Positions 35,088 to 47,100 of a DNA stretch of 64,000 nt are shown here, one piece after another. This DNA comes from Mercurialis annua (taxonomy: Eukaryota > Streptophyta > Magnoliopsida > Malpighiales > Euphorbiaceae), in NCBI RefSeq assembly GCF_937616625.2, contig NC_065577.1, forward strand, positions 25,247,501 to 25,311,500, read 5' to 3'. A program made the translations under genes and the position numbers. The notes under the pieces are model-generated. The model ran no database searches. It was not told the DNA's origin and saw nothing but the letters and a program-made list of their open reading frames with translations. Each line of letters begins with the position of its first letter. The stretch's first letter is position 1.

Positions 35088-35345
35088 AGATTTGATTTGA
35101 CCTCCCGCCATAAGAAACAAATTCTACTGGCTAATTTACTAAAAACACTGATTGCAATCTTCCAATAAAACAGACGACCGTCAGATTTCCACTCAATCCA
35201 ATGGCTCGTTATTTCCCTCCATTCTAAGTCTAATAAATTCCCCAAATTTTCCCGTTCCCGCGTTTTCCTCGTTCTCCTATAAAATAAACCTTAACAATCT
35301 CAACAGCACCAATTTTCTCTCACTTTCTCACACTTTCCAGTCAGC
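35088..35345 (+). promoter_or_regulatory. Captured H3-type promoter, empty copy (plus)
   Basis: It has GTTCCCGCGTTTTCC (E2F-like) and TATAAAA at 35278-35284, then ends at TTCCAGTCAGCC/GACGG, the same breakpoint as the copy at 18797. No H3 coding sequence follows. Confidence 0.6.
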
Positions 35346-37084
35346 CGACGGATCAGTCCAATCGAAGGTGTAGCTATAGATATCTTGGTTACGAATGTGC
35401 TCTATTGTAGTCCGGCTAATATGGAAAACAGTTGAATAGGACGTCGGAAACAAGAGTTGCGCCATAAATAAGGTAAACATGGATTACCCCAATCGGACGT
35501 CAGGAACACCAGCTGTGCTTGTACCAAAAAAATAAGAAAAGTGGATATATACGGATACAGGCACTTGTGCGTTTTGTATCAGGGCGATATCCGCCCGGAT
35601 ATGGTGTAGATTTAACCGTGACTCTCCACACGCAGGGGCTTAATATGATTTTCTCTTGTCCGACAGTTCTAATTCAGCAATTAAAAATGTATCTACCAGA
35701 TGACAGTAGATTCAAACAACAATAAAAGTGTGATCAGCAATCAAATATGATCACACTTTTATTAGGAGTTCACCTTCCATCCCCTTGCTTTACCGGCCAA
35801 TTTTTTTATCCAAACAACAATATAACTGGATAAAAAATATAAAAATTATGAGAACGGGAAATAATGAACATGAAGTTTATGATGTTTCTATCATCCACGG
35901 CGTAACGAATTACAGTTTCTCTCTACAAATATCTATATATATCAACCAGATACGTTGCATTCGACTTTGTGGACAGAGCCTGGCAACTTCTATTCGTGGA
36001 TTTACGAGAATCAAGTTTCTATCAAGAGATTCAAAAGAAATAGGAAAGCTGGCCAGCTCTCTTCATGCAAAAACTCGTGTCGCCGGCGTCCGATTGGAAT
36101 GATCCGAACGTCCCTGGATATCTGACTCGAAGCCCCTGCGTATGTAGAGTAATGGTGAAATCTGGATGAGATAATTTATGGGTTCTTCCTGTTCTTTTTG
36201 TAGCTTGCTTGGGTTGCCTGGTTTTTCTTAACCCAACCCAAAAAAGCTACAAAGCAGCTCATGAAGACTCAATTTTTGTCGTTTCACCTTTTGCGTGTGG
36301 TTTTCTATGATGTATTTTTGGTGTTTCTCTCAATCCATTATACGGTTGTTTATGTGTATTCTAAATGTATCATTTAGAAAAATATTTAAAGACCCTTAAT
36401 TATAGAGTATTAGTTTTAATAAACATACAAATAAGAAAGATAAATTTATGTATTTTGCATTTTTATGTGATTTGTCTTCCATAAGTACCGCCTTCCCGAA
36501 GCAACGCTTCAAATTTTAAACCTTAATTAACCTAGCGGTAATACTAATCCCTGATGCTCTAATTAGTAGGTGGGTGGAGTTATAATTATTTTTGTAGTAA
36601 TGTAAAATGACATGTGGCTATCATGCAAGAAAATAATATTGCGTTTTAATAATAATATTCTATTTTATCATCGATTGTAAAAACCCGTGTTTCCGGAGTC
36701 CAATTAGACTCATCCGAACGTCCCGTTCTGCAACTTTCGTGGGGGACAGCCCACCCGAATTTGTCTTCTAAAAAGGGTGAAACCTCCCTTGAAGCCCCTG
36801 CGTGTGCAGAACCACGGTGAAATCTACTCCATATCCGGGCAGATATCGCCTGGATAAAAAACGTACAAGTGACTGTATCCGTATATATCCACTTTTTTTT
36901 AGAGAGAGTTATAGATCCACTTTTCTTATTTTTTTAGATAAAACGTATGAGTGTTTTTTTTTTCAGTCTCAAAATCATATATGAGTATTTGAAACTCTAT
37001 CAAGTAGACATATCAGGGATGCACGTAAATATTTTAAGAAAATTATATGATCCAAAGGTAACAAACCAACTAAATATATATATA

Positions 37085-37311
37085 CTTATGTGAACCAAGT
37101 TCACCACGTAGGATTGTGAACCATCCATTTATCGTGTGACACGTGGCGAAATTAATATGAACAACCAATTATTTATTGGCCTATTAATTAGAGGTTCTTT
37201 TATTTAAAACATAAGGCTATTAAATGATTGGTTGTTCATATTAATTTTGCCACGTGTCACACAATAAATTGATGGTTCATAATCCTACGTGGTGAACTAG
37301 GTTCACACAAG
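37085..37311. mobile_element. 227-bp MITE, copy 2 (inverted)
   Basis: Same length and ends as 16852-17078, in inverse orientation and at the mirrored position of the inverted duplication, so it was inserted before that duplication arose. Both arms carry CACGTGGC or its complement. Confidence 0.8.
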
Positions 37312-38452
37312 AATTTCTCACTTTGAAGACACCTACATTCATGACACACGAATAATAGAACTGCATTATCTCCATTACAGTTAAACAAAAGTAAACCAAT
37401 TGTATATACTGCGAACACTATATTTTTTGATAACTTAATTGTGGTCACCAAATACCAGTATTAATATTTATAATTTTGATTATCAATTTTTTTAAGGTAT
37501 GGATATGAAAAGATAAAATAATTGTAGTCAATCCACGTAAGCCCCACAAGAGTCTAACCACGTAAGCCCTACAAGAGTATTACTTTTCCAAGGAATGGGT
37601 GGTCGGGGGTAAATCAGCCTATCCGTATGAATATACAGTTGATAAAAGAATTAAACTTACTATATACGGGTTATTCTAGCTATAGGAAAAGGCCATAAAT
37701 TCGCTACCAGATAGAAAGGCTACCTTTATTATCAAAGTGAATTTATAAAGTGAATTTGAACAAGTGAACAACTAGAAATTCATGTTTTACCTTTTTATGG
37801 ATATGAAAAGCGAATATAACTGTAGTCAAGCCACGTCAGCCCCACAACACAAGAGTATTAACTACTGAATTCAGATTCTGGGGAGTGGCTCCGCCCCTAT
37901 TTAATACGATATGGCAGGTGAGTGTAGACGACAAGCCGTCTACAAGCTGCAGTAAACATTTAAAAGACTTGTTCCGTCATAGATCTTCTAGTATTAGTAC
38001 GTCAGTGGAAATTTCAAGACTATGGGTTCCGTCTAGTCTACTACCCACCGGTTCTCTGCATCACCATTAATAATGAATTCAATGCATTCAAAAGTTAAAA
38101 GAGAAAAACCTAATAAAGGTGTGTTAAAATATATGGGATATTTGTTAGACACGGATACAGGCAAGTGTACATTGTTTATCTATCGGATATTTGTTGGTCA
38201 TGATGTGGATATTGTAATGACTCTGCACAAGGAAGATTTTGCCCTTCTTAGAATACTAATCGGAAAGATTTCCTCACGAAAGCTGTAGCCATTCAAGTCG
38301 GTGTTCCTGGGACGTTCGGATAAGTCTGATCGGATGCCGGAAACAAGAGTTCAATATGAAGAGCCTTGTAGCTTTTCTATCTCTTTTGTAGAAATTACTT
38401 TCTCAGAAAAATAGAAAAACGATTTCCATGTCTTTTATTATAAGTCCATCCA

Positions 38453-38747
38453 GCTGGAAGGAAGGAGACACGCGACAAACATCCGAGCGGAAGCCTACTG
38501 AAGCCAAACAGCCACATACTACAACAAAAAGGTGCAGTCGAGAAGCTTCAAAATAGGAGATCTGGCTCTAAGAGATGCGGCAACAAAAAAAGGAAACGCT
38601 GGAGTAGGAAAGCTGGAAAACAATTGGGAAGGGCCATACAGAGTAACCAAGACCACCAGAAGAGGAGCGTATTGCCTGGAGACAGTAGAAGGACAAGAAG
38701 TACCAAGATTCTGGAATGTAGAACACTTGAAATTGTATCATGAATAG
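38453..38747 (+). pseudogene. Ty3/gypsy (Tat-type) polyprotein C-terminus
   Basis: The frame reads YYNKKVQSRSFKIGDLALR, then KLENNWEGPYRV, GAYCLETVEGQEVPRFWN and VEHLKLYHE, the C-terminal GPY-type module of a Ty3/gypsy integrase. This part contacts DNA or target chromatin in the integration complex. A TGA lies in frame just upstream of YYNKK, and everything before about 38453 is missing because the inverted-duplication arm ends there. There is no chromodomain, as expected for the Tat lineage. Confidence 0.8.
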
Positions 38748-39200
38748 AATGAAAAAAAAACGTTGATTGGAAACTACAAAAAGTGCAAAGAAAAAATATA
38801 TATATACAACAACGACAAAATAGGGAAACAATTCCCTAAAGGCAACGGCCAACAAACTGAGAAACATTTCTCAAAGAAAAATAAAAATAAAAAAACGACA
38901 AAACAAAGCATAGGGGAGACATCTACCGTAATAAACTCAAGGAACGTTCCTCAGAGGCAAAAGCCAACAACAACAATAAAACAACAGGCGGAGCACTGGA
39001 AAAGATAGTCAACCAACATAAATAGCACCGGTAAATAAAACTTAAAATAGATACAAGAAGCACAATATTGGTCCAATATTCCTTACAAAAAGAAAGTATA
39101 AACTACAAAGTTATTGCAAACGCAATCAGCCTCCGTTGGGCGTATTCAGAAATCCAAAACCCTCATATAAGAAAGGCATGCTAGGATCCAGAAAAGCAAG
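38748..39200 (-). other. Region between pol and antisense ORF with stacked hairpins
   Basis: Read on minus (3' of the antisense ORF) there are three short hairpins: AGGAACGTTCCT (38940-38951), TGAGAAATGTTTCTCA (38858-38873) and AGGGAATTGTTTCCCT (38822-38837). The first and last follow related linkers (GTTGGCTTTTGCCT and GTTGGCCGTTGCCT). The last two plus linker correspond to 28393-28443. No coding capacity is supported on either strand. Confidence 0.5.
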
Positions 39201-39203
39201 AGA

Positions 39204-40620
39204 CTATGAGGCAGAAAAAGAAGGAAAACCCAAAGACATAGGAGAAAGGCTAAGATGACTAACAGAGGCGGAAAGCGCAGCAACAAAAGTAGAAACAGGA
39301 GCAACAGCCTCAGGCACAAAATTAGCTTGCTTATGGTCAGTCAGCAGGCGCTGAGCCTCTTCCTTCAACAATCGAGCATCAATGGTAAGGAAGGACGTAT
39401 CGCCACCGGGATGCAAGGAAAGGTAATTATCACAAATGGCCCTCTAATGCAATCTCAGCAACCGAGAAATGAGAAAAGTAGAGTCTGCCAAACATTCCTC
39501 CACCGCAGCATGATCGGCTTGGAGACGAACAAGCTCAATTCGGAGATCAACATTCTCCCGCCTTAACAGATCCTTATCAGTAAGAGCTTCCTTCGCCTGA
39601 AGATTAGCAAAGGAGCGATCCGCCTGTTCCGCCACCAACTCACATTCTTTTCCAATAAAATGTTGTTACGCAATACGAACACCATCAATAGCAGTCAGCA
39701 GCATCTGGCAGACAGAATTAAAAAGAAACTCAGCCTCCAACCGTTGATAGAAAGACAAAGGTTCCATCATCCCGATGAAATCAAGAATTTGGCAATGAAC
39801 GCCCAGATCATGACGGTTGCAACCAAAGGGAAGAATCAGGTGAGAACCCCCATGAGGAGCAGGAGAAGGAGCAACGGCTTCTTCTCCACCTACATCACCC
39901 TCATGAACAGACAAAGACGCAGTAGATAGATCAAAGGGAGATGTGTGCAACTCAATCGAAACCGAACGAGTAGATGATGGTAGAGTCGTGACAAGGCCAA
40001 GCCCAGTAGAAGAAGAAGGAAGAACCATTGAGCGATCACCAGTGGAAGGGGGAACACCTGACGACGATGGAGGAAGAGATGGAGCAACATACACGGAGGG
40101 ACGTATCTCTGACTTTTTCTTGGGGGGGGAAGGTCGCTCTCACCGCTCCATAAACGCTTCCGAGAAACGGCAGCAGGATTGGCAGCAAGAGGCAAAACAG
40201 AGCGCCATATCAATATGAAAGTAAGAAGCAAAACAAACCAGCACATAAGAAAATAACAAAAAGCAAACGGGTATACCAGCAACAAGACAAGCGACCGGTG
40301 AAGAGGTAACAACAGTAGAAAGAGAAACAGGGGGCGAAACACGACGCCGCAGACATTCACTAATAAAGTCAGTAAATTTCCGGGAGTCCTCGGTATAGAT
40401 GGATCCAAGCCGTTGCATAATAAAATTTTCATCCGCCGGGACCTCATAAGGATCACGTGGCTCGATATGGGAACGCCAAACGGTGGGACTCAAAGACACA
40501 GTTGGATGGGAGATGATGAAGATTGTAGTCTTCCACTATCTCTTAATTGAGTCCGGCAAATCATCAAACAGCTTCAGACCAGAACGAAACCCCAAAGAAA
40601 TAAACAGCATCCATCACTAC
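39204..40620 (-). pseudogene. Tat-lineage antisense ORF, decayed
   Basis: Antisense to the pol fragment, one minus frame runs through with about four stops (near 40547, 40139, 39666 and 39426). It reads GLKLFDDLPDSIKR, PRDPYEVPADENFIMQRLG, PSLPPSSSGVPPSTGDR, then a heptad-rich stretch (ADRSFANLQAKEALTDKDL and RIELVRLQADHAAVEEC) likely to form a coiled coil, HPGGDTSFLTID, and a Ser-rich end. An extra antisense ORF between pol and the 3' LTR is known in the Tat lineage (for example Grande), and the front part resembles proteins annotated as putative gypsy-type transposon. Its role is unknown. The hydrophobic part 40210-40310 may be an intron read through. The ends of the gene are uncertain. Confidence 0.65.
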
Positions 40621-41987
40621 ACATAATATATAAGCATAATAATTCTAACCATATCAATCAACACTAAATAAATACAAGTAATGCAAAATTATATTTAGTG
40701 TACAAATAAATAGCTACTTTCATACAAACCCATAAACAGCTCAATAAACATTACATTCATATTCAATTAAGTCCAAAAAATTTATACAAAGCCAAGTATA
40801 AATAAATAATTACTTTCAAAAACATTCCATGAAAAAAGCCTAAGATTAGCAATTGCATGCATATGTTTTCAATTATTACATTCACATCATCTGGTTCGGG
40901 AATTACATGCATAAGACTAAAAATATTGCAATATTTTTTCATTTTTGTTAACATATATATGAAACCCTAATTCCAAAAGAAGCCATTAAAACCCTAAGCA
41001 TACAAATTTAGTTATTGGGGACCATAATTTAATTTCTCACCAACAAAAGAGGGACAATTGTAGACATTTAATTAAGAAAACCCTAATTGAGGACCACATT
41101 ATTAATTCCAACATTCCATTCAACTAAAATATTACTAAAATGATATGAAATTCCACAAACAAACAAGCCCTAACTCCACTTTATGGGGGACCACAGTTAA
41201 GAAAATGAAAGGAAAAGAGAAATACAAACCCTAATTTTAAAATATGCAATTAAAAACCCTAATTTTCAAAAAGCACAAATTGGGGATCACAAATTCAATT
41301 CTCAACAACTAAAACATACAAAATACAAAATTATTCTACCGATTTTAGCGCAATAATAAAGACCTCCTCTTTTGCAGAAACCAATTAAAAACCCTAACGA
41401 GTGAAGCCCGAAAAATTAGGACCACATTATCACTGGCCACATTCCTATTACTAAAACAGTATGAAATTTGAACAAAAAACAAACCTTAAATCTCCATTTT
41501 GGGGACCACAATTACAGATTTAAAAAATGGGTATAAATTACATTCCTCCACACCAGGTTTAAAAACCCTTTCTCTTTATTTTGAAACCTCAAAGAGAAAG
41601 TTTCTCTATTTCTTCAGATGTCAACTTTCTTTACTTATTTCAGATCGCAGAAGACCAAAACAGCAAACGACGACGTCTTAGGGCTTTATTTACATAGCAC
41701 TTTTCATTTCAAATGGTCGACAGAGAAATGGGGATTAAATGATTAGTTCTTTTCGTTTTAGTTGTAGTTTGAGTTCGAAATACGGCAGAAACGAAGAAAT
41801 GAAAAAATGAGAGAAATAGGGATTAGAGATTAGGGTTCATCAGTTAGGGTAAAAATTTCAAAAAATAAGAAATAATAAACGGTGTCGTTTTTTGGTGTCA
41901 AGGTTAAAATTCAAAACGGCATCACTTTATATTAGCTAGCTTACTCAGCAAATGTTTTAACGCCATGTGTATCACACGTGGACTTCA
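40621..41987. other. Region upstream of the antisense ORF, with telo-box cluster
   Basis: No ORF is supported. Between 40960 and 41400 the motif AAACCCTAA (or a one-base variant) occurs about six times, and a GGGGACCACAATT-like tract about six times between 41010 and 41510, forming a degenerate tandem repeat of roughly 100 bp. 41870-41900 contains ACGGTGTCGTTTTTTGG. This could be the promoter of the antisense ORF or part of the Tat 3' LTR; no LTR end could be fixed. Confidence 0.4.
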
Positions 41988-44317
41988 TGTCACACCCTCT
42001 TAATTAAAATATTATTTACACATAAAGTTATAACTAACACAACATAAAATCCATTTCATACATTTCATACATTTCATGTTTCGACACAAAGTGTTAGCTA
42101 ATAGCATATCCATATACATACATACTATCTCACATAAAAGACTAATACAAACGTTTCATTTATTTAACATTTACATAAACACTTCAAAATATGCATGTGC
42201 AATGAACTCTTTATTGGCCCACCTGAAACCTCTATCAGATGCAAATGTCGACTCAATGCAACTCTTTGTATCCTGAAAAAAAAAATAACGCAGAGGGGTG
42301 AGCCTACAACTCAATAAGTAAATAGGTATATGCATACTAAATATACACATTCATAAGCATTCCAAGTAACTAATATATAACTCAAGCGATAATCCATTCA
42401 ATATATGTAATAATTATAACCAACAAAACAATCCAATTGTCAGTTCAAACCAAACATAATCTCACAATTCTAATCAACATCAAGCTTATAAAAGGATATT
42501 CAATCTTGCGCATAATTCACGTGTTGCCCCAAATCACCATATAGGCAACAAACATACGTTATTGGCCCGAACCGCCCTTTAGGCAACCAATAACTCATTC
42601 TCACATCGTTGGCCCGAATCGCCATTTTAGGCAACCAACGACTATCTCAATTCTCATTGAATATCCAAACATATGCATGACATGATTCTCAAAATTAAAA
42701 CATGACTCACACCAACAATTCAACCGTTATTCACAAGCGCATTTACGTCTCCAATCAACATACACTTGCAATTGCAAACAAACGTATAAACCAAGTATAA
42801 CACTATCTATTCACTTACTTAATTCACCGAGTCTCAAACCCGTGAAGTTCTAGGCTTGTCCGTCGTATTCCCTTCTGGTCTATAAGTACCTATTCACATA
42901 TATAATCTCCATTCATTCACAAGGTATAACTATTTCTTCAATTTACATAAAGAAATAAACTAGTAACCATAACCCCTTTTTCTAGGCAGATTATGTGTAA
43001 TGACTTCAAATAGGTACTACTCCTAACTAAAAGATAATTTATACAAAATATTGATATGAGTTTTGTACATTTGAGTCTAGTTTCATCTCCAATTGGAAGC
43101 ACATCAATTGGTTAGTATAAATCAGATTATGCACCTTACAACACCACTAGGTTAAACTGTCTAGATAGATTATACAACTAAATGTTGCTTCCTTATTCAC
43201 CATCCAAATGACAGAATTGATCTTTTTTCAAAACTAAAAAGTTTTAGTTAACATCCTAAATAATTCAGAGAAATAAGAATGGCATCATTTGAACATGTAT
43301 AACTTATTGTATCAATTTTACAAGTAGATAAAGATGCAGCTATAGTTCTACAAGTAGGAAGAACATATACCATATCTTAAAAGTGATCCACACTTCAATA
43401 TAAACACAATTTGGCAAAACCCTTCGGTGGATTTATAGGTATATGAGTTTATAAAACATATCAAAAAAAAAAAACCAACCCAATTAGATATCAATACTAT
43501 GAGATATTCATGTTTTGGTGACACCCTATCAGGCTTTATAGGCAGACAGGGAAACAAAATGGTAGACTATTAGGCTATCATAACAATTTCAAATGATAAA
43601 ACGCAAAGCATAACAATTGTAGTAGACTGGCTATAGTTTCCATAGACTCAGAAATAATTCAATTTGGAGTTGTATAACTTGACTTATAACAGAAACAACA
43701 TGAACTAAAATTCGGCCAGAAACAGAGTGAAAACAGAAAACCTAAAACAACTAATTCAAATGATTCCACATACCTTAATTCTTTCAATTCTTGATTCAAC
43801 CTTAAAACCTAAATGATTTTATGTTTAATTGATGTAATAATCTCTGAATATCAGCAATAGATTTGCTCTTCTTCTCTCTTCTTTTTCTAGGTTTAGTTTT
43901 GATAAGGATAAAGCTTAAGAGGTGATATTTAACATAAAGTTAGGGTTTATTATGATAGTATACAACTGGTTTCATAGAATCATTTATCAATACTAATATC
44001 TCATACATCCTTGAAATGTTTTATATGTTCAATTCTAACCTCAAACTTAATTTCACGTCAAACCACTCAAATCAACCTAGTTTACCGACGTACTTTCATT
44101 CCAATTTAGTTATGATATATTTGTTGGTCATTATACTACCTATTATTCATTTTGAATAGTTATAGCATTAATCAAACCCCCATCATTTCCATTTAATTAA
44201 CATCAATCATTACTTTAAATGTTCACGTAAATGCAAATGAACGACGCTTACTCTTGACCATCGAAATGCATGACATGTACGAGCATGACTATATCCAATT
44301 TAATTGTGGGTGTTACA
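41988..44317 (-). mobile_element. 3' LTR of the Tekay-type chromovirus (minus)
   Basis: On minus it begins TGTAACACCCACAATTAAAT right after the purine tract and ends AAGAGGGTGTGACA at 41988, the TG...CA form and terminal sequences usual for Tekay/Del elements. Length is about 2.3 kb. No second copy of this LTR is in the window. Open frames within are short and unsupported. Confidence 0.7.
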
Positions 44318-44345
44318 ACTCTCCCCACCATAGAAAATTTCTTCT
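44318..44345 (-). promoter_or_regulatory. Polypurine tract of the chromovirus
   Basis: On minus the sequence TTTCTATGGTGGGGAGAGT precedes the LTR start, and AATTTCGAGAAGAAATTT lies just upstream. It would prime plus-strand DNA synthesis. Confidence 0.7.
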
Positions 44346-44583
44346 CGAAATTTAAGAACTTACCACCATTATTAAACAAATAAGGATATTTTCTTCTCAT
44401 ATGTTATTCCACCTCCCATGTAGCTTCCTTTTGAGAATGACGACTCCATCTTACTTTAACCATCGGTATCTCTTTATTCCTTAATTTCTTTACCTCTACT
44501 CCTAGTATTTCTATAGGTTCCTCTGTGTATACCAATTTCTCTGTAAGTTCTACCTTCGATTCTTGTATCACATGACTAGGATC
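44340..44583 (-). pseudogene. Chromodomain at the end of integrase
   Basis: Read on minus: DPSHVIQESKVELTEKLVY, IEILGVEVKKLRNKEIP, VKVRWSRHSQKEATWEVE, a stop, then HMRRKYPYLF. The VKVRWS...ATWE run is the core of retrotransposon chromodomains, which direct integration to modified chromatin. It is cut off from the integrase by a TAG at 44584 and broken by a TAA inside. Confidence 0.8.
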
Positions 44584-44916
44584 CTATCTATATCTTCGTA
44601 ACATGGAAACATGAAACACGTCATGAATTTGTGATAACTCTCCCGATAATGCTAGTCGATAAGCCAATGGTCCAATTCTCTCAATGATTTCATACGGTCC
44701 AATATATCTTGGACTAAGGTTTCCCTGCTTGCCAAATCTCAAAATTCCTTTCCATGGAGATACTTTCAAGAATACTTTCTCACCCACTTCATATTCCATC
44801 TCCCTACGATGTCTATCAGTGTAACTCTTTTGCCGATCTCGTGATGCATTCAAACACTGTTTGACTGTTTTTATCTTATCCACAATTTCTTGAACTATTT
44901 CAGGAACTTCAAGTTG
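44584..44916 (-). pseudogene. Integrase C-terminal GPY module
   Basis: Reads SRDRQKSYTDRHRREMEYEV, GEKVFLKVSPWKG, LSPRYIGPYEIIERIGPLAY and IHDVFHVSMLRRYR, the standard module between the catalytic core and chromodomain. It is in frame with the core piece but separated by a TGA (about 44914-44916). Confidence 0.85.
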
Positions 44917-45330
44917 TCATATTCCTTCAATATCCCAACATACTGGACTTCGACACTTTCTTCCATACAATGCTTCATATGGAGCCATACCTATACTAGA
45001 ATGAGAACTATTATTGTAGGCAAATTCCATCAAGGGTAAATCATCATCCCAATTCCATTTGAACTCTAGTGCACAAGCTCTCATCATGTCTTCCAAAGTC
45101 TGAATAGTTCTCCCTGATTGCCCATCTATCTGCGTATGAAATGATGTACTGAAATGTAACTTAGTACCCATAGCATTTTGTAAACTACTCCAAAAGTTTG
45201 AGGTAAACCGCGGATCTCTGTCAGACACAATTGAAATGGGCACACCATGCAATCTAACAATCTCATAAACATACAATGCAGCCAATTTATCAAGGGAATC
45301 AGTTTGTTGAACAGGTTAAAAAATTAGCAG
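44917..45330 (-). pseudogene. Integrase catalytic core
   Basis: Reads [56 protein letters not shown] and [14 protein letters not shown]. Of the DDE triad the first D (in ITMDFVVGLP, upstream piece) and the second (SDRDPRF) are present; the third is normally in DGQSERTIQ, but here it reads DGQSGRTIQ, so the catalytic E is G. A one-base frameshift near 45318 separates this piece from the zinc-binding part. Confidence 0.85.
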
Positions 45331-45703
45331 ATTTAGTGAGACTATCAACAATAACCCATATAGAATCATTCTTTCTGAATGTACGTGGCAACCCAACAAC
45401 AAAATCCATAGTTATTTTCTCCCATTTCCACATTGGTATAGCTAAAGAATGAAGTTTACATGCAGGTGCCTGATGTTCTGATTTTACTTGTTGGCATGTT
45501 AAGCATTTAGCCACAAATTCTGACAAATCTTTCTTCATTGTTGGCCACCAATAAAAAGGCTTCATATTTCTATATATTTTAGTACTTCCATGATGCATAC
45601 TATATGGTGCATTATGAGCTTCTTCTAATATATCCTCCCTCAAGTTTTCCACATTTGGAACACAAACACGATTGCCATTTAATAGAAGACCATCATGTAT
45701 CAT
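45299..45703 (-). pseudogene. Integrase zinc-binding domain and start of core
   Basis: Reads HHGSTKIYRNMKPFYWWPTM, then FVAKCLTCQQVKSEHQ with the C-x2-C pair, followed by WKWEKITMDFVVGLPRTFR with the first catalytic D. It is preceded by a decayed linker to RNase H (45704-46200) with several stops. Confidence 0.85.
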
Positions 45704-46498
45704 AACAAATTAACCATGTTTTCCTTGTTCAACCTTTCTTCTCATCTTCTATAAATAAGGATCTTCAAACTGAGTTTCTTTAATTTTATCTTTAATAAAA
45801 GGCTTCACTTGCAAGGTGGCTAATAAGATATCATCATGTGTGTCCAACCAAGTAAGTGCTCATTCCTCGAAGGGCAACTAAATATTCAATATCTTAACAG
45901 AGGATACCTGCCATACGATCCACAACCTTTCGACTCAAAGCATCAGCAACAACATTTGCTTTTCCAGGATGATAATCAATAGTACAGTCATAATCTTTCA
46001 GTAACTAAATTCATCATCTTTGCCTTAAATTCAACTCTTTATGTGTAGGAATATATTTCAAGCTTTTGTGATCTGTGAAAACTTAAAAGGTCTCACCATA
46101 TAAGTAATGTCTCCATGTTTTCAATGCATGCACAATGGCACCTCATTCTAGATCATGAGTTGGGTAATTCACTTCATGAGGTCGCAGTTGTCTAGAAGCA
46201 TAAGCAATAACCTTCCCATGTTGCATTAAACACATCCAAAGCCTTCTTTTGATGCATCGGTGTAAACCACATAACCTCCATTTTCAGATGGTAAGGAAAG
46301 TATTGGTGCTGAATTAAGCCTTTTCTTTAATTCCTCAAAGCTTTTCTCATATGTGTCAATCCACTTGAAAGTTGCATTCTTTTTCAGCAAATTTGTCAAC
46401 GGTTTTACAATAACAGAAAAGTCTTTCACAAATCTTCTGTAATACCCTGCTAAACCCAGAAAAGTTCCAACTTCTGTAACATCTTTGGTGACTCCCAT
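45704..46498 (-). pseudogene. RNase H domain and linker
   Basis: Reads DVTEVGTFLGLAGYYRRFVK and [14 protein letters not shown] (first catalytic D). After a break come [32 protein letters not shown] and VFTDHKSLKYI, then GKANVVADALSRK in a shifted frame. Stops lie at 46223, about 46150 and about 46080. It would remove genomic RNA during reverse transcription. Confidence 0.8.
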
Positions 46499-47100
46499 TC
46501 AAGAATAGCTTTAATCTTTGATGGATCTGGTTGTACACCATGTTTTGAAATTATATGCCCCAAAAAGGCTATTTCTACCAACCAGAATTCACATTTACTA
46601 AACTTGGCATAAAGCTATTTATCTTTCAAAACTTGTAAGACAATTCTCAAATGTTGTTCATGTTCTTCATGGCTTCGAGAATAGATAAGAATATCATCAA
46701 TAAACACAATCACAAACTGATCCAAATACTGCTGAAACATTTTGTTCATTAATGACATAAAAGCAACTGGAGCATTCGTCAATCCAAATGGCATCACTAT
46801 TATCTCATAATGATCATACCTAGTTCTAAATGTAGTTTTAGGAATGAGCTTCTCATTAACTCGAAGTTGCCAATATCCTAACCGCAAATCAATTTTATAA
46901 AATACCATGGCACCTCTCAATTGATCAAGTAATTCATCGATTCTTGGCAATGGATATTTATTCTTCACAATAATTCTATTCAATTGCCTATAATCAATGC
47001 ATAATCGCATACTGCCATCTTTCTTCTTCACAAATAACACAGGTTCGCCCCAGAGAGAAATATTAGGCATGATGAACCCCTTATCAAGTAGTTCTTCTAA
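46499..47100 (-). pseudogene. Reverse transcriptase domain
   Basis: Reads [73 protein letters not shown] and [15 protein letters not shown], with the catalytic DD in FIDDIL at about 46681-46702. It is the best-preserved part. TAG stops at 47101-47103 and 46615-46617 stand where family members have glutamine. After 46615 the fragment continues LYAKFSKCEFW...FLGHIISKHGV. Confidence 0.9.

Larger units (their letters stand above)
33059..38452. repeat. Right arm of the large inverted duplication
   Basis: Mirror image of 15720-21790. It contains the B-module, R-module (34620-34860), H3-type promoter copy, hairpins at 35721-35763 and 36198-36253, an R piece (36660-36910), the MITE (37085-37311), a T-module and an S-module (37855-38095). 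It ends abruptly at ATAAGTCCATCCA, where the Tat element starts. Confidence 0.8.

Noticed and set aside
39255..39929. Plus frames across the Tat antisense region
   Set aside because: They are complements of the antisense coding frame and resemble no gag or pol.
39890..40456. 188-codon hydrophobic minus frame that looks like a membrane protein
   Set aside because: It overlaps the antisense ORF in another frame; the Leu-rich appearance comes from the Ser/Pro-rich coding sequence read out of frame.
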